This document shows, piece after piece, positions 11,715 through 22,577 of a stretch of 64,000 bases of DNA (position 1 is its first letter; the number at the start of each line of letters is the position of its first letter). This stretch comes from Glomus cerebriforme (Eukaryota; Glomeromycota; Glomeromycetes; Glomerales; Glomeraceae): the NCBI GenBank assembly GCA_003550305.1, contig QKYT01000350.1, positions 33,976 through 97,975 of the forward strand. Reading direction: 5' to 3'. Both the position numbers and the translations under genes were made by a program. A model generated the notes under the pieces. It made no database searches and was not told where the DNA came from. It worked only from the letters and a program-made list of their open reading frames with translations.

Positions 11715-14700
11715 ATCACCGGTGGTGATCATCACCGGTATTTATCGATTTCCTTTTTTGGAAATTATTTTTGATTTCGGCAAGAAATAAATTTTCTTTT
11801 TTTGGAAGTTTAATTTTTGATTTTATAAAAAATAAATTTTCCATTTTTGGAAGTTTGTAATATCACGCAACTGTTATATTAATAATTTGACCCAAAATTA
11901 TTGAACAAACGATTTTATTAGTTTTATTCACTGATACTATTCAACTATCACAAAAATATCATTTTTGGATCTGTATGACATGCTAAAGAAAATCACTTCT
12001 AAAGTTTAAGCCACTATTTAGTCATGTGGTATTATGTAACGTGCATATATCCACCCTAAAATCCGTGATAAAAAACATTTTACACCTGCCAAACCTAAAC
12101 AACCTTGATATTAACTTACAGCCGGTTAAGTATTTATTCTTTACCAACTGAGTCAGCTTTTAGTTGTTTGCATTCTCTAATATTATGTTCTTTTTCTGAA
12201 CAGTAACTACAGGTCTTAGAAGACGAAGATATATATTGAATATTATTCTCTTCGGTTGTTGATTTATAATGTTTATGAGGACGTTCCTTTGACTTATGAT
12301 ATTCCGGATTTGATATTTTAGAAGCATAATCATTTGTTATAACAGAGGACTCTTGAATTTCATTGTTCATTTGTGGTACATAATGGATTTCTTCTATATT
12401 TAAGCCAGTATTTCTGCGATATCTCATAATGAATTCTGTAAGAAGTCCAGTCAGTTCTGGTGTAACACCTTTCACCACAGCAATCTGAACACAAGTCTTT
12501 GCTACTGACATCATAGTACTGAACTTAAGCTTTTTATTAACATTTTCTCTAATATTTGGTGTGTAAGTGTTAGCAGGTCACATTTGATTAATATGTCGCA
12601 ATGAATTGGTGGTATAAGATTTAGTTTCTTGAGCGATTGTAATATAGTTATTTGTTTCAGGTGGTATTGATTTAAACCAACGTGTATGAATAAAACCCAT
12701 ATGAAATATGGCTCTATTGGACTGAAGAAGGATCTGGTATTAATGTTGGTATGGCATCTCTTGGTTAATGATGTACATACATGTACAAACTAATATCATA
12801 TCCTCAAGTACTACTACATAGTATAACTTGGATGTTGAAGATACCACGATATAATTGACTTCCCACATTTCTTGAACTTCTCTTTGATCGATATCTAACA
12901 AAAGTTCTCATAGCTTAATTTGTGGTTTATCATATTCATGTTCAATTATACTGATATCATTGTGCTTATCTTCAGATTCATTAACTTGTTCAATAGAAAT
13001 CAAAATTCCTTGATATAATAACGCCTGTTTCATTTGGGCTCTCTAAAGTGATAATGGAATAGGTGCCAAAAATTCTTTTAAAATGGAATCAATACCTTTA
13101 AAAATTGTATTGTAAGTCGATGAAAGGCCAGTTGATGGATTTGATCCAAAATAATCTCTGATTCGACTATATTGTGCTTCTTTATTTAGCTCACTTTCTA
13201 TTACTTTCACCAATTCCTTTAATAGGGTTCCTCGATCCATATGCTTTTTAAGGATTCTATTTAAAGATTTGACGCACTGAGTCGATTGTACTCCTGCTGT
13301 AAAAACCTTCACGATAGAATATCTTGCNCACNATTNNNNGCTAGAATAGAGTCTTTNGAGATAAGATNGACATGGTTCATATTTTGTAAGCATTTCATTG
13401 TATCTTGCTTCAAACTAGTATTGATTATAACTATTTTGCATGTAGTAAAAATCACTAACAAAACTATTGATCATCTCACTACGCAACTTGGATCTAGCTT
13501 TTTTTTTTACATTTTCGATGATATGATAAATGCATAATAAGTGGCAAGTCTCTGGATAAACAACTTGAATATCTGTTATCATTTCCGGATCACTATCAGT
13601 AAATAATACTATAGGTGCAAGATTATTAGTTGCTTCTAATGTACATTGCAAAATCCAACTATAGTCTACCTGTGTTTCATATTTTGTTAAGGCTTGAGCG
13701 AGAAGTCTTGTCTTGAAATTATTATCAATGCCGACAAATAAGCTAAGCGTCATTTCATAGCGATTTGTTTTAGCTGTATTATCGTATATGATAACATCAT
13801 AAAACTTAGGCTAAAGTTCATTACGCTGTTGACTAGTCATCCAAAATAGTCTGGTAAGTTCATTAGATGACCCTTCTAAATGTGGAATAACAATATAATC
13901 AGGATCTTTATCATGCAACTTCATAAGATACGAAAACATTATAGCCATATCAGACTCATCATGAATTCGAATACCTCGAAAACCTTGGATAGCGTTATAT
14001 AAGTTCTTTTTTTTAATGGGATGTTCAGAAAACTCTTTGGTAAGCAGGTCATACTGTCTTATAGCATCCAAATGTCCATTGATGGTGTAATGCTCAATTT
14101 TATCCAAAATTATTTTAGGAAGGCGGGAATTTTTGGGAGCTAGATCTATAGTCATAGGATCGCACAGATGATTATGGTTATCAAAGAACGTGGTAAGACG
14201 TATTACTGTAGCACATTTACCAAAATAAAATCCCGCTTTCTATGGACAGTTTGTTTTATTTGAACTACCTTCACGATGTAGGCTGATATCTTTTACTTTT
14301 TTTGGATTATTAGTTCCAGCTTTCTAACAACTATATACATGATGGCGAGTAATAGTTTTATTGGTGGCATCAAGTTCTTTATGAACTTTTACAGCAATAA
14401 ATCCTTTTTGCTTCGCATATGTATTAACAAAATCTTCAACTGCATCCCAATCTTTAAAAGTATAATCAATGTTTTCATTTGTATCATTTTCTTCGTCATT
14501 ATTAGATAACCTGTTGATTTCATTTGTTGTGTCTGAAAAGACCCCAACTTGCATATCTGATGTATTATCGATATTACTTTCTTCATTATCAGGTAACCTG
14601 TTGAGTAAGTTTGTTATATCTAAAAGTGCTTCGGCTTGCATTTCTAATAGTCTTAATTTTTTGTTTAATGAAAAGGTATGACTATGAATGATTGTTTGGA

Positions 14701-15060
14701 ATGGATTGATAAGGGTGTAAAGATAACTGAATAAATGGGACTACAAAACTTTAGAATAGGGTATAAAGATAGCTGTTGAAAAAGAAAAGGGATCGATCGT
14801 GGGTAAAAAAATCAAACAAACAATACAAAAGAGAAATAGATTGATTGTGTCATATACTCATATAACACATTAAATACGAATAAAATATTACATCATATTT
14901 AACGTGACATGAATACACAAGATTACATGGGGTCATATGAACTTCCATAAAAGAAAAATTTATTTTATTATAAAAATCATAAAATTTGTATTACACAAGT
15001 ATCATGAAAATTTCCAAAAAAGAAAATTGATAAACACCAGTGATGATCACTACCGGTGAT
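11715..15060 (-). mobile_element. Mutator-like element (MULE) inserted in a tandem array
   Basis: The ends are inverted repeats of about 55-60 bases: ATCACCGGTGGTGATCATCA at 11715, and its inverted counterpart ending at 15060. Each contains two ACCGGT-type palindromes followed by a TTTTTTGGAAATT-like segment. Inside lies a decayed minus-strand MULE/FAR1-type transposase gene. Flanking DNA is one tandem array split in two. I could not see a convincing 8-11 bp target-site duplication, as expected if the ends have decayed. Confidence 0.75.
12134..14641 (-). pseudogene. MULE/FAR1-type transposase, broken
   Basis: Read from 14641 down, the N-terminus has an acidic leader, then a FAR1-like DNA-binding region (FKDWDAVEDFVNTYAKQKGF). 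Next comes 14155-13811 and, after an in-frame TAG, the DDE core: IIYDNTAKTNRY (first Asp), VLFTDSDPEM (second Asp), then HLLCIYHIIENVKKKAR. The third segment (13393-13043) has TQCVKSLN where MULE/FAR1 proteins usually read R-x-E-S-x-N, so the expected Glu is Lys. The C-terminus carries a CCHC zinc knuckle, CSYCSEKEHNIREC. Stops near 13811 and 14240, frame changes, and an N-containing stretch (13327-13368) show it is not functional as given. Confidence 0.75.
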
Positions 15061-15540
15061 TTGTAATATTTTTCTAATTAATAAAGTAAAAAAAATGAAC
15101 TTTACGTTCATCTAAAATCCCAGTCATTCAGCTTCATCCATTTATCCAATTTCCTAAAAAAAAGAGAAAAGAGAAAGTTAATTACTTTTTCTAATAATTA
15201 ATAAAGTAAAAAAAGAACGAACTTTATATTCGTCCAAGATTCCAATCATTCAGCTTCGTCTGTTCGTTCAGTTTCCTAAAAAAATGAAAAGGAAATATTA
15301 ATTACTTTTCCTAATAATTAATAAAGTAAAAAAAGAATAAACTTTACGTTCATTCAAAATCCCAGTCATTCAGCTTCATTCATTCATCCAGTTTTCTAAA
15401 AAAAGAGAAAAGAAAAATATTAATTACATTCTTTAATAATTAATAAAGTAAATAAAAGGACAAACTCACCTTTAGTTTATTCAGGAACTGTTCGTTCAGA
15501 TTTTTTCATTCATCCAGATTCTGCCTCTAAAAAAAAGATA
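15061..15540. repeat. tandem array, right part (unit about 120 bp)
   Basis: About four further units of the array seen at 11270-11714, in the same orientation, with anchors TTAATTAC, AATAATTAATAAAGTAAA, CATTCAGCTTCAT and CCAGTTTCCTAAAAAAA-like text. These copies are slightly shorter than those on the left. It is followed by the GATCAGATTCAG-rich tract 15585-15720, and 15721-16335 has no gene. Confidence 0.8.
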
Positions 15541-16339
15541 AAAATAAAAAAAAACTTTTTTTTATTTTATCATATTTAATATATGAAGATCTGAATCCAA
15601 TCAGATCAGATTCAGATTAGATTTATTTGATTCAGATCAGATTCACAGATTTTAAATTTGCAAACTAATCCGAATCCGTTTTATATCAAATCTGCGAATT
15701 CAGATCAGATCAGATTTTTTTGGAACACTAATCATGTGGATGGCTTAAATATTATGTGTAGTAAAACATCATTTATACTTCTTCACAGTAATTATGTATA
15801 ATATTATTTTTTCTTTAAAATTTTGAATTCATCAAAAATATGGGTCATAAAAAGAATGAAAGACATATTTAATTCACACCATCAGTAACTTCAGTATCAG
15901 CTAATGAAATTTAATAACAGATATAGAACTATAAAAACTTATACATTAAGGTCTTATAATTGATAAAGTTCATGAAGTATTAAAATATGATCAAAAAAGT
16001 ATGCTTTGAATTAATAACTTTCATCTTTCTATTGAGCTTGAAAGATAAAGTAATGATTTAAGAGAAAAAGCATATTACATCTTAATAAGAGAATTCTTTA
16101 ATATGAAAGTATTTTGTAATGTGTCCAATCAAGATAAACTCATCTCTAAAGCAGAATATTATAGATAATTATATAACTGATTTCATCATTCAAATAGAAT
16201 AAGGTAAAAAATGATGGTTAAGCCATGGATCAGTTGCAATATTACATCAAGTGACAACTACAGAAAAGTATTGAATTTGCTTAATAATGCTGAAAATAAA
16301 GGTCCTAAAACTTGTAAATCATATGAGTAGTAATATTTT

Positions 16340-16515
16340 TCTACACATCCTTCACTTTTTATTTTTACTAAGTATTCCAGAAATTTAGAATTTTTTTGAG
16401 ATATAAAATTATATTTGTCATACCTTATTTGTTACTTGATTAATTTTTTAATGCTATAATGCTGGCCAAAAGTCATATGAAGGTAAAAAAAGTGTCAGTA
16501 ATACTGGGGTAGCTA
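16340..16515. repeat. diverged relative of the Uma2-element terminal repeat
   Basis: Runs parallel to 26835-27030: TTTTTACTAAGTATTCCAG, ATTTGTCATACCTTATTTGT, ATGCTGGCC and ATACTGGGGTAG appear in the same order with the same spacing. Parts of the same motif series (the GGGACAGAGA context, TATTTGTCAC, CTGGGGTAGATTAAT) occur in the terminal repeats of the 20084-24720 element. It is probably a decayed end of a related element. Confidence 0.45.
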
Positions 16516-16928
16516 CAGTTACTTATTTTTTAATGATTCTTCATCATATGAACTAATCATCTGAAATGCGTAGTATAATATTGAAAAAATTTTTACTGAA
16601 TTAATTTTGGCAAAAAATATATCATGTGCAGTAAGTACGTCATCACTATATTAAGTTCTACATAGGCATGTGATTTAACTACATTTGTGCCACCTGTGTA
16701 TTTCTTTATTTTTAGTACCATGCATTTTTTTACTCAAAAGTTCTGGCATATTACACAACATTTATATACCTATACACTATTGCTGTGACTATTACTTTAT
16801 GTATGATGTGTTATACAATGATGTATCACAAAATATTTTTAGATAATAATGAGTAATATTGATATTTGGATTTATATTTTTATATAAGGTAATATCATTT
16901 TGACTAGAAAAGTCTCTTTACAAAAAAA

Positions 16929-17462
16929 ATGGGACAAATACATCCCAAGCCAGAAACACATTTCAAGTCCAATAGTAATAAATCTAAAAATTATTTGTTC
17001 ACTAATCTACCACCAGCTCCACGAACATATACTGATGATTTTTGGAGGAAAGGAAATGATGCTGGTAGGTTTAGTGTTCGTGATATTGAGGCACTTAACC
17101 AATTTCGTCAGCTTGAACTTGAATTACTAAAGTCAGATGATGAAAAGGAATCAAAAATTAGGAAACTTTGCGCAAAGTATCACTGTGCTCGTATTCCATT
17201 AGATGTTGATAAAATTGGTTATGCACGAGGGTTTTTTCTCTTAGAATCAATATCATATGATATTTATGGAGAAGAGTTAAAAGAGTATGAGGAGACCTTA
17301 GTTGTTTGCATTGGTATAGAAGGCCTTGATGCACTGATATACTTGGGTGGTAGTGGTAAATTGTACATATCTTTGAATGAGGATCATCCATTAAAAGTTT
17401 TGTATAATTATAAAGATATTGGCGCAAGAAGCTCTGATATATTTCAAAATACTGATTACTGA
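16929..17462 (+). CDS. hypothetical protein, 177 aa
   Basis: A 177-codon ATG-initiated frame stands out in very AT-rich DNA. The protein is mixed charged, with a basic and proline-containing start (KPETHFKSNSNKSKN), a segment PRTYTDDFWRKGNDAGRFSV, and a compact middle with LCAKYHCARIPLD. I see no signal peptide, membrane segment or domain I can name. It has no in-frame stops and normal residue composition, so it is likely a real or recently lost gene. Its neighbours are transposon relics, so it may be a cargo or accessory ORF of a decayed element. The upstream TATATAAG/GTAATATC text could be an intron end, in which case there would be an earlier exon I cannot place. Confidence 0.45.
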   Translation: MGQIHPKPETHFKSNSNKSKNYLFTNLPPAPRTYTDDFWRKGNDAGRFSVRDIEALNQFRQLELELLKSDDEKESKIRKLCAKYHCARIPLDVDKIGYARGFFLLESISYDIYGEELKEYEETLVVCIGIEGLDALIYLGGSGKLYISLNEDHPLKVLYNYKDIGARSSDIFQNTDY

Positions 17463-18655
17463 AACATGGTTTTAAAATATATAATTTGCTTCATATTAAA
17501 TAAATATTTTTTATGTTAGTCTTTTCTAGAATTAGTAGATTATAATTGTATTTCATGAATTATTAGTTGCTTCTGATTCTTTCATTTTAAATAAATACTA
17601 AGTCTCAATATTTTTGTTACAGTATTTTTATGTTCTGTGAAACTCTAACTATAAATACCATTTTTATTAAAAATTAATAATGCTATTATAACAATTGTAG
17701 TATAGCGAAGTGGGTTGATTTCTTTTTCATTTCTTTTTAATTTTTATTTTTCAAGTATAAAGGACAGAAAGATATATACTTTATTATTTTTTAGAGGAGT
17801 AATAAGATGAATTTTTTAGATCCTAACCTATAAAACAAAAATTTCTTTTTACTAATGCATACAATTTAATTTTAATTTTTTGCTGTCTATATTCATCTAC
17901 ATTATTTTTAGCAAATCCATCAATTCACACCAGTATATTTCATTTATTTATATATTATTTCCATAACGTAAACTATAAGAAATTTTCAGTTTTAATCACA
18001 TTTTACAAGAGAATCTTTTCAGGTGATATTTATACAAATGATAGACTGCACAGTAATTATTGCTTAATCTCTTAATCTACGAAAAAAATTTGCAAATAAA
18101 CTAATTCCAATAAAAATTAAGTATTCTCTATTTTCAAAAAAATCTACAATTAGATCTGTATATTTCTGTAATCCACTTTTAGTTTATGTAGTTTGTGAAA
18201 CTACTAGGTGAATATTACCTTTATTTTTAGTACAATTACATATAAAATATTCAGTTATTTACTTAGTTATATCACCAATTTCTTCATAGTTAAAATCATA
18301 TACATATTTATATTGTTTACAAGGTTTGATTTTGCCAATTATAAACACAGATTGCCAGTCTATTATGCTTTGATAATTGTCTGTGAGATCTGCTATTCTC
18401 AAATAGTACTAATTAATATAATATTCATCAAATTCTTCACTTTCTTCAGAAAGGAAATTCTATGTATGCAGTAATGAATTTTTCAAAAAAATAGCTATAC
18501 AGTTGACAGATACAGGTGATTGATTAAACATAACCTATTTGATTAAAATTTGTTTATTTTGAAGTGAAAAATATTTAAATTCTTAATTAACATATTGTAT
18601 AATGAAAGCATTTTGATAATTCTCTGAATTTTGAAAAACTGGCTGTATTTAGAAT
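17463..18655. other. no gene seen
   Basis: AT-rich DNA with only short frames. The 88-codon frame at 18208-18474 is rich in Ile, Phe and Tyr and looks like AT bias rather than coding. Confidence 0.5.
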
Positions 18656-18659
18656 ATAC

Positions 18660-19732
18660 ACCTGGACTAGTACTATAGCTAAGGTATTAGCTGAGACATC
18701 CTCTAATCCAGTTGCCTGCACATCTAGTTTCAATAGGCTCTAAAGGGAATTGTGACTTGCGAGAGCTTAAAACCTCAGAGGTAATAATTTTTGCTACAAA
18801 AAATCAAGAGATAACCAGTTTATTTAATCAAATCTAAAAGGAAAGGGGTTTATTATGCGAAGATAAAGAAATTCATTATCCAGACCACTTCTTGTTAGAA
18901 TCAGTTAAGAAGAGATTGGATTCGTATGATGTATCTAATACATCTGACAAACAGGCTCTAGCTGAATTAATGATCATACTCTATATTCATCCAGCTGAAA
19001 TTAAAAATTTGCATATATCTAATGGAGGTGTAACAGAATATGTAAAAAACTAAAGTCAACAGAATATTCCTTAGATCTTTAAATCACTTAAAAAGAATGA
19101 GAAGCAGGCAAGACAATTGCTAATATGGATTTAGAAAGTAATATCTTTCAGACAGTTAGGAAATCCAGAGATGTCTGGAACTAGAATCTTAAGTACATTT
19201 CTGAAAAAAGCTGAATTTCTTTTTGAAACTGGTAGGCCATTACTCCCTAGTTCTTTATGTAATTTATTAGGAATTGTATTTGCAGTTGTAGCAAGTGAGA
19301 TTAGAAATCTGTCAAAAGCTACCATATAGCACTGCATAAAATACCCCAGGTCTGAATTAATTTATCTGATTTAAAATATTGAATTAGACTCAGATGTGTA
19401 CATTCATCCTATCAGTACTAGACAAATTTAATATATGAAAATTTTAAATTTAATTTAAAATAGTGATTAAATATTCTAATTTTTATGAAATAAATTAGAT
19501 TTACATATTACATATTTGATATCTTAAAACGGGTATTTTATATGGGAAGTATATTGAAATGGGGGTATTTTATGCAATGCTATATGATAATACTATTGCT
19601 AATCAAGCACTTCGACACAGTTTTAAAAATAGCACTGTGCCATTACAAAGGTATACTATAGTAAATTACAGACTTCGTGGAGTGCCTTACAATCAAGTAA
19701 ACCCATTCATGCTCTTTGATGAAAACTAATTA
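18660..19732 (+). pseudogene. tyrosine-recombinase-like relic of a mobile element
   Basis: A single reading frame can be followed through four or more stops. It includes GSKGNCDLRELKTSEV, YPDHFLLESVKKRLDSYDV, ALAELMIILYIHPAEIKNL, GVTEYVKN, LKKNEKQARQLLIWI, and after an insertion IANQALRHSF and QRYTIVNYRLRGVPYNQV. I recognise it as a highly repeated AM-fungal ORF family. HPAEIKNL sits where tyrosine recombinases have box I (R-x-x-E-L-x-x-L), and ALRHSF resembles the LRHS of box II, so Crypton/DIRS-type recombination is the likely ancestral activity. This is inference. The box I Arg is replaced by His here. The frame is split by a MITE at 19324-19585. Confidence 0.55.
19324..19585. mobile_element. 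MITE inserted into the recombinase relic
   Basis: About 262 bp. Termini are ATATAGCACTGCATAAAATA at the left and its near-perfect inverted copy ending TATTTTATGCAATGCTATAT at the right, each next to CCCC/GGGG. Removing the segment joins SKAT to DNTIANQALRHS in one frame, which defines the insertion well. The flanks are consistent with a TA target-site duplication. No coding capacity. Confidence 0.75.
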
Positions 19733-19921
19733 CATATAAGGATTAGAAGATCAGGATATTATTTATTAATTTTATTTTTTCATTCAAAGCAAGATATAGT
19801 ATATATAAAATATTATGAAAATGGTAACTGATTAAAAGTATTCATCTGATACATCTAGCGAGCAGATACATAGAGAAATTAGTCTAGATATTCAGACTAA
19901 ATGAACAAAATGCAGAAGTGT

Positions 19922-20080
19922 ATGAGGAGGAGGAGGTGGAGGTGGTGGAGAAGGAGGAGGAGGAGGAGGTGGAGGTGGTGGAGAAGGAGGAGGAGGAGGT
20001 GGTGGTGGTGGTGATGGTGGTGGTAATGGAGATGGAGATGGTAGAGGAGGTGGTGGTGGTGATGGAGATGGTGGTGATGG
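19922..20080 (+). repeat. GGA/GGT microsatellite
   Basis: A near-pure purine (GAGGAGGAGGTGGAGGTGGT) tract of about 160 bases directly borders the left end of the long-TIR element. Open frames across it on both strands (poly-Glu/Val, poly-Ser/Thr) are artefacts of the repeat. Confidence 0.85.
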
Positions 20081-20083
20081 CCA

Positions 20084-20507
20084 AGGTTTTTTTTATGATA
20101 TTAAAAATTCCAAAAAATAAATTTGGGCACAATTTTTCTATAATAAAATATCGCTAAGTAATTAAATAAATTTCATTAAATATCAAAAACTACTGTATAA
20201 CAAAAAAGAGAAATTTCTTAAACCTCATTTATTTTCGTTATAATGACAATTTAATATAACTTTTCGGTAAACAAAAATTTTGATAATTCGAGCCAACTAA
20301 TTCAGCCAAAATTATAGGTCACGTGGGGGGAAAATTTTCTGGGGTAGATTAATTAAATATGCACGAGCACGTGAACGCATGTGGCACGCCCGTAATAAAT
20401 AGGTGTGACAAATAATTTTTACCACGCGAAAAAAAATCGTCCCTCAGATAAATAGTAATTTTGAATACCGTGCGTCACGCCGGTGACAATTATTTTATCA
20501 TCACGTG
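20084..20507 (+). repeat. left long terminal inverted repeat
   Basis: Inverted counterpart of 23900-24720, minus the two insertions found in the right arm. Contains CACGTG palindromes at 20320, 20368 and 20502. The inner end lies just before the possible coding region. Confidence 0.75.
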
Positions 20508-20791
20508 TCGCAGAATTTTTCGGAGTATTACTATCAAACGTTCCTCCGTGCTCAGTTCTCAGATGCCACAAGACTAGTTCACTATAAATCACAAAACTCA
20601 GTGTTCAATCGAATTACCTCTCATAGATTAGGTATCTCCTACCAAACAAAAATTAGAACCCATCAAATTATCAAAGGTGATATGCTATCAAACAACTCAA
20701 ACATTATCGTACCTTGACGTCTCCATCATCACCTTACACTGTTAAAACTTTAGCTAAACAAAAATTACGCCGCGATCGTACTCTTAACAGG

Positions 20792-21412
20792 ATGCTTACC
20801 CAGGCAAATCTTCCTCGTGATACACGTCCCGATCATCATACCCTTTTCACTTTGGGGAGACAACATTACATCATACACAAACTCTTAAACACTATACAAC
20901 ACGTCAAATTTTCCAATATTCGTTACAAAAACAAAATCAACTTCCCTTTACCACAATTCTGGCAAAATAAAAGATATCCTAAACCTTTAGTCACACCAGG
21001 CGACTTAGAAGAAATCGACCTTTCACCTGACCCTCTTCCTGATGTTGGTACTAGCACCAACGCACATTCTTCCGCTATCATAGAATATATTATTAAAGAT
21101 TGGACGGAATTCGAACAGTATCGAGATACTTCTCAATTGGATCACGACCCTCAATTCCTTGCTGCTGTCGATAATGACCGCCGAAGGATCAAATATGTCC
21201 TTGACCCCTCGAATATCAAAAAATCACAACTTTTTTTCCTTCAGCACCAACAAGAACTTCTAGAATATAATCGGCGAAACAAACAGCCTATACTTTCGAT
21301 GCTCTCTGCACCTTTCGGCCATTACGAACGTATCAATTTTACTAAACAGCTTCATGAAGCCCGCCTCAATGCGGATACTTTCAATCCGTTTATAAACCCC
21401 GATCACATCTGA
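20792..21412 (+). CDS. hypothetical protein of the long-TIR element
   Basis: The frame is open from 20681; the first ATG is at 20792, giving 206 aa. Upstream in-frame codons (LAKQKLRRDRTLNR) look coding and may belong to a spliced earlier exon; another frame at 20505-20717 is open but lacks an ATG. The protein is polar, rich in Arg, Gln, His and Pro, with SPDPLPDVGTS in the middle and no membrane segment. I recognise no family. After the stop, a +1 frame continues at once with IEVLTNFQDDFHSINSNLP and more coding-like text to about 21715, so the original protein was probably longer and one base is missing near 21400. Lying inside the inverted repeats and opposite the nuclease gene, it is probably the element's second protein. 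Confidence 0.5.
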   Translation: MLTQANLPRDTRPDHHTLFTLGRQHYIIHKLLNTIQHVKFSNIRYKNKINFPLPQFWQNKRYPKPLVTPGDLEEIDLSPDPLPDVGTSTNAHSSAIIEYIIKDWTEFEQYRDTSQLDHDPQFLAAVDNDRRRIKYVLDPSNIKKSQLFFLQHQQELLEYNRRNKQPILSMLSAPFGHYERINFTKQLHEARLNADTFNPFINPDHI

Positions 21413-21973
21413 TTGAGGTCCTTACCAATTTCCAAGATGACTTTCATTCCATTAATTCCAACCTTCCAGTAAATACCTTATCCAATATGATCTCCCGACA
21501 ACGCCTAAACGACATTAAGAATATGTCAACCAGGACTGAAAACTCGACAAAAAGTCCTGCATCGCAACCTCTCACGATTCAAGTCCGAGTTAAAACATTC
21601 CAAGGATTCTTTCCCTGTGGTTTTTTCAACCTCGTATAAAAGATCCCTTGATCATGATCAGATTAACCCCAGATCGAATAAACGTTTACAATTATTCGAT
21701 GCCTTAATATAGGTTCCCTTTTCTCTTTTCTTAACCAATTAAAATAGGGTGGATCATTTCTAGCATTTTACGTGAGGTAATAAATTTTTTTTTTTTAAAA
21801 TTTATTAAAAGAATAATGTTGATAGAATATATATACCCCTTTTCCTGTTCTATTGGAACCAGTAGCTAATGCTACCTTCATTTCCTTTGGCAGCCAGCAG
21901 TCAGGGTTCGCCTAGACATAGATATAGAGTAGAATATATTATAGATCTTAGTTTTTACTACGTTTGATGTAAC

Positions 21974-22330
21974 TTACCTGTATCTTTGCTGTTCTACGAT
22001 AAAAATAAAAATAAAATCTATGCGAGTACGCGATTCACCCAAAAATTCTTCAGGATTCATCATTGGTGAGACTTTACTTTCGTACCTTCCATCACGATAA
22101 TAATAACCTCTAACATATCCACCGTATCCATCATATCCATCATATCCATCATCATCCGATTCATCTGACACCTCTTCATCAGAATATAGTCATTATCACC
22201 ATCTACCTTATCTGGCACCTTTGGTACCTCTTCATTCACTGACTGATCGATCTCACATGATCGACCTATGCTATGCTTCGATTGTTTAAACTTGTATAAA
22301 CCTAGTAGAAATTTTCAACCATTTTCTGTT
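21974..22330 (-). pseudogene. acidic Gly/Tyr-rich ORF fragment
   Basis: Read from 22330 down, a frame gives KQSKHSIGR, EVPKVPDKVDGDNDY, then after a frame change SDEEVSDESDDD and repeated GYDGYDGYGG. It continues to NPEEFLGESRTR and ends near a good GTAAGT donor at about 21985. The Asp/Glu run followed by Gly-Tyr repeats suggests a disordered acidic protein or tail. It lies just downstream of the Uma2 gene on the same strand within the inverted repeats. No family recognised; the frame break suggests decay. Confidence 0.35.
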
Positions 22331-22577
22331 ACCAATTGTGTACTGATATTAGACTTATAGGATAACTTTACCCTACCCTAGGCCGGAAAAAAAGTGTGTT
22401 ACGTAATCGCACAGATACAGTATATGTAAAAATACATCAAAGGTTGACCCACAGAAGACTTTAACATATACGCAAATATTATGCTTTATTTTGTATTTGA
22501 AATTTATGCTTTTTTTTGCTTACATTTTAAAATTGAGAAAATATATATAATTATATTATTGTTGGATATTAAATTAT

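Noticed and set aside
17158..17427. 89-codon minus-strand frame
   Set aside because: Antisense shadow of the better 177-codon plus-strand ORF.
19884..20157. Open frames of poly-Glu/Val and poly-Ser/Thr on opposite strands
   Set aside because: Both are readings of the GGA/GGT microsatellite.
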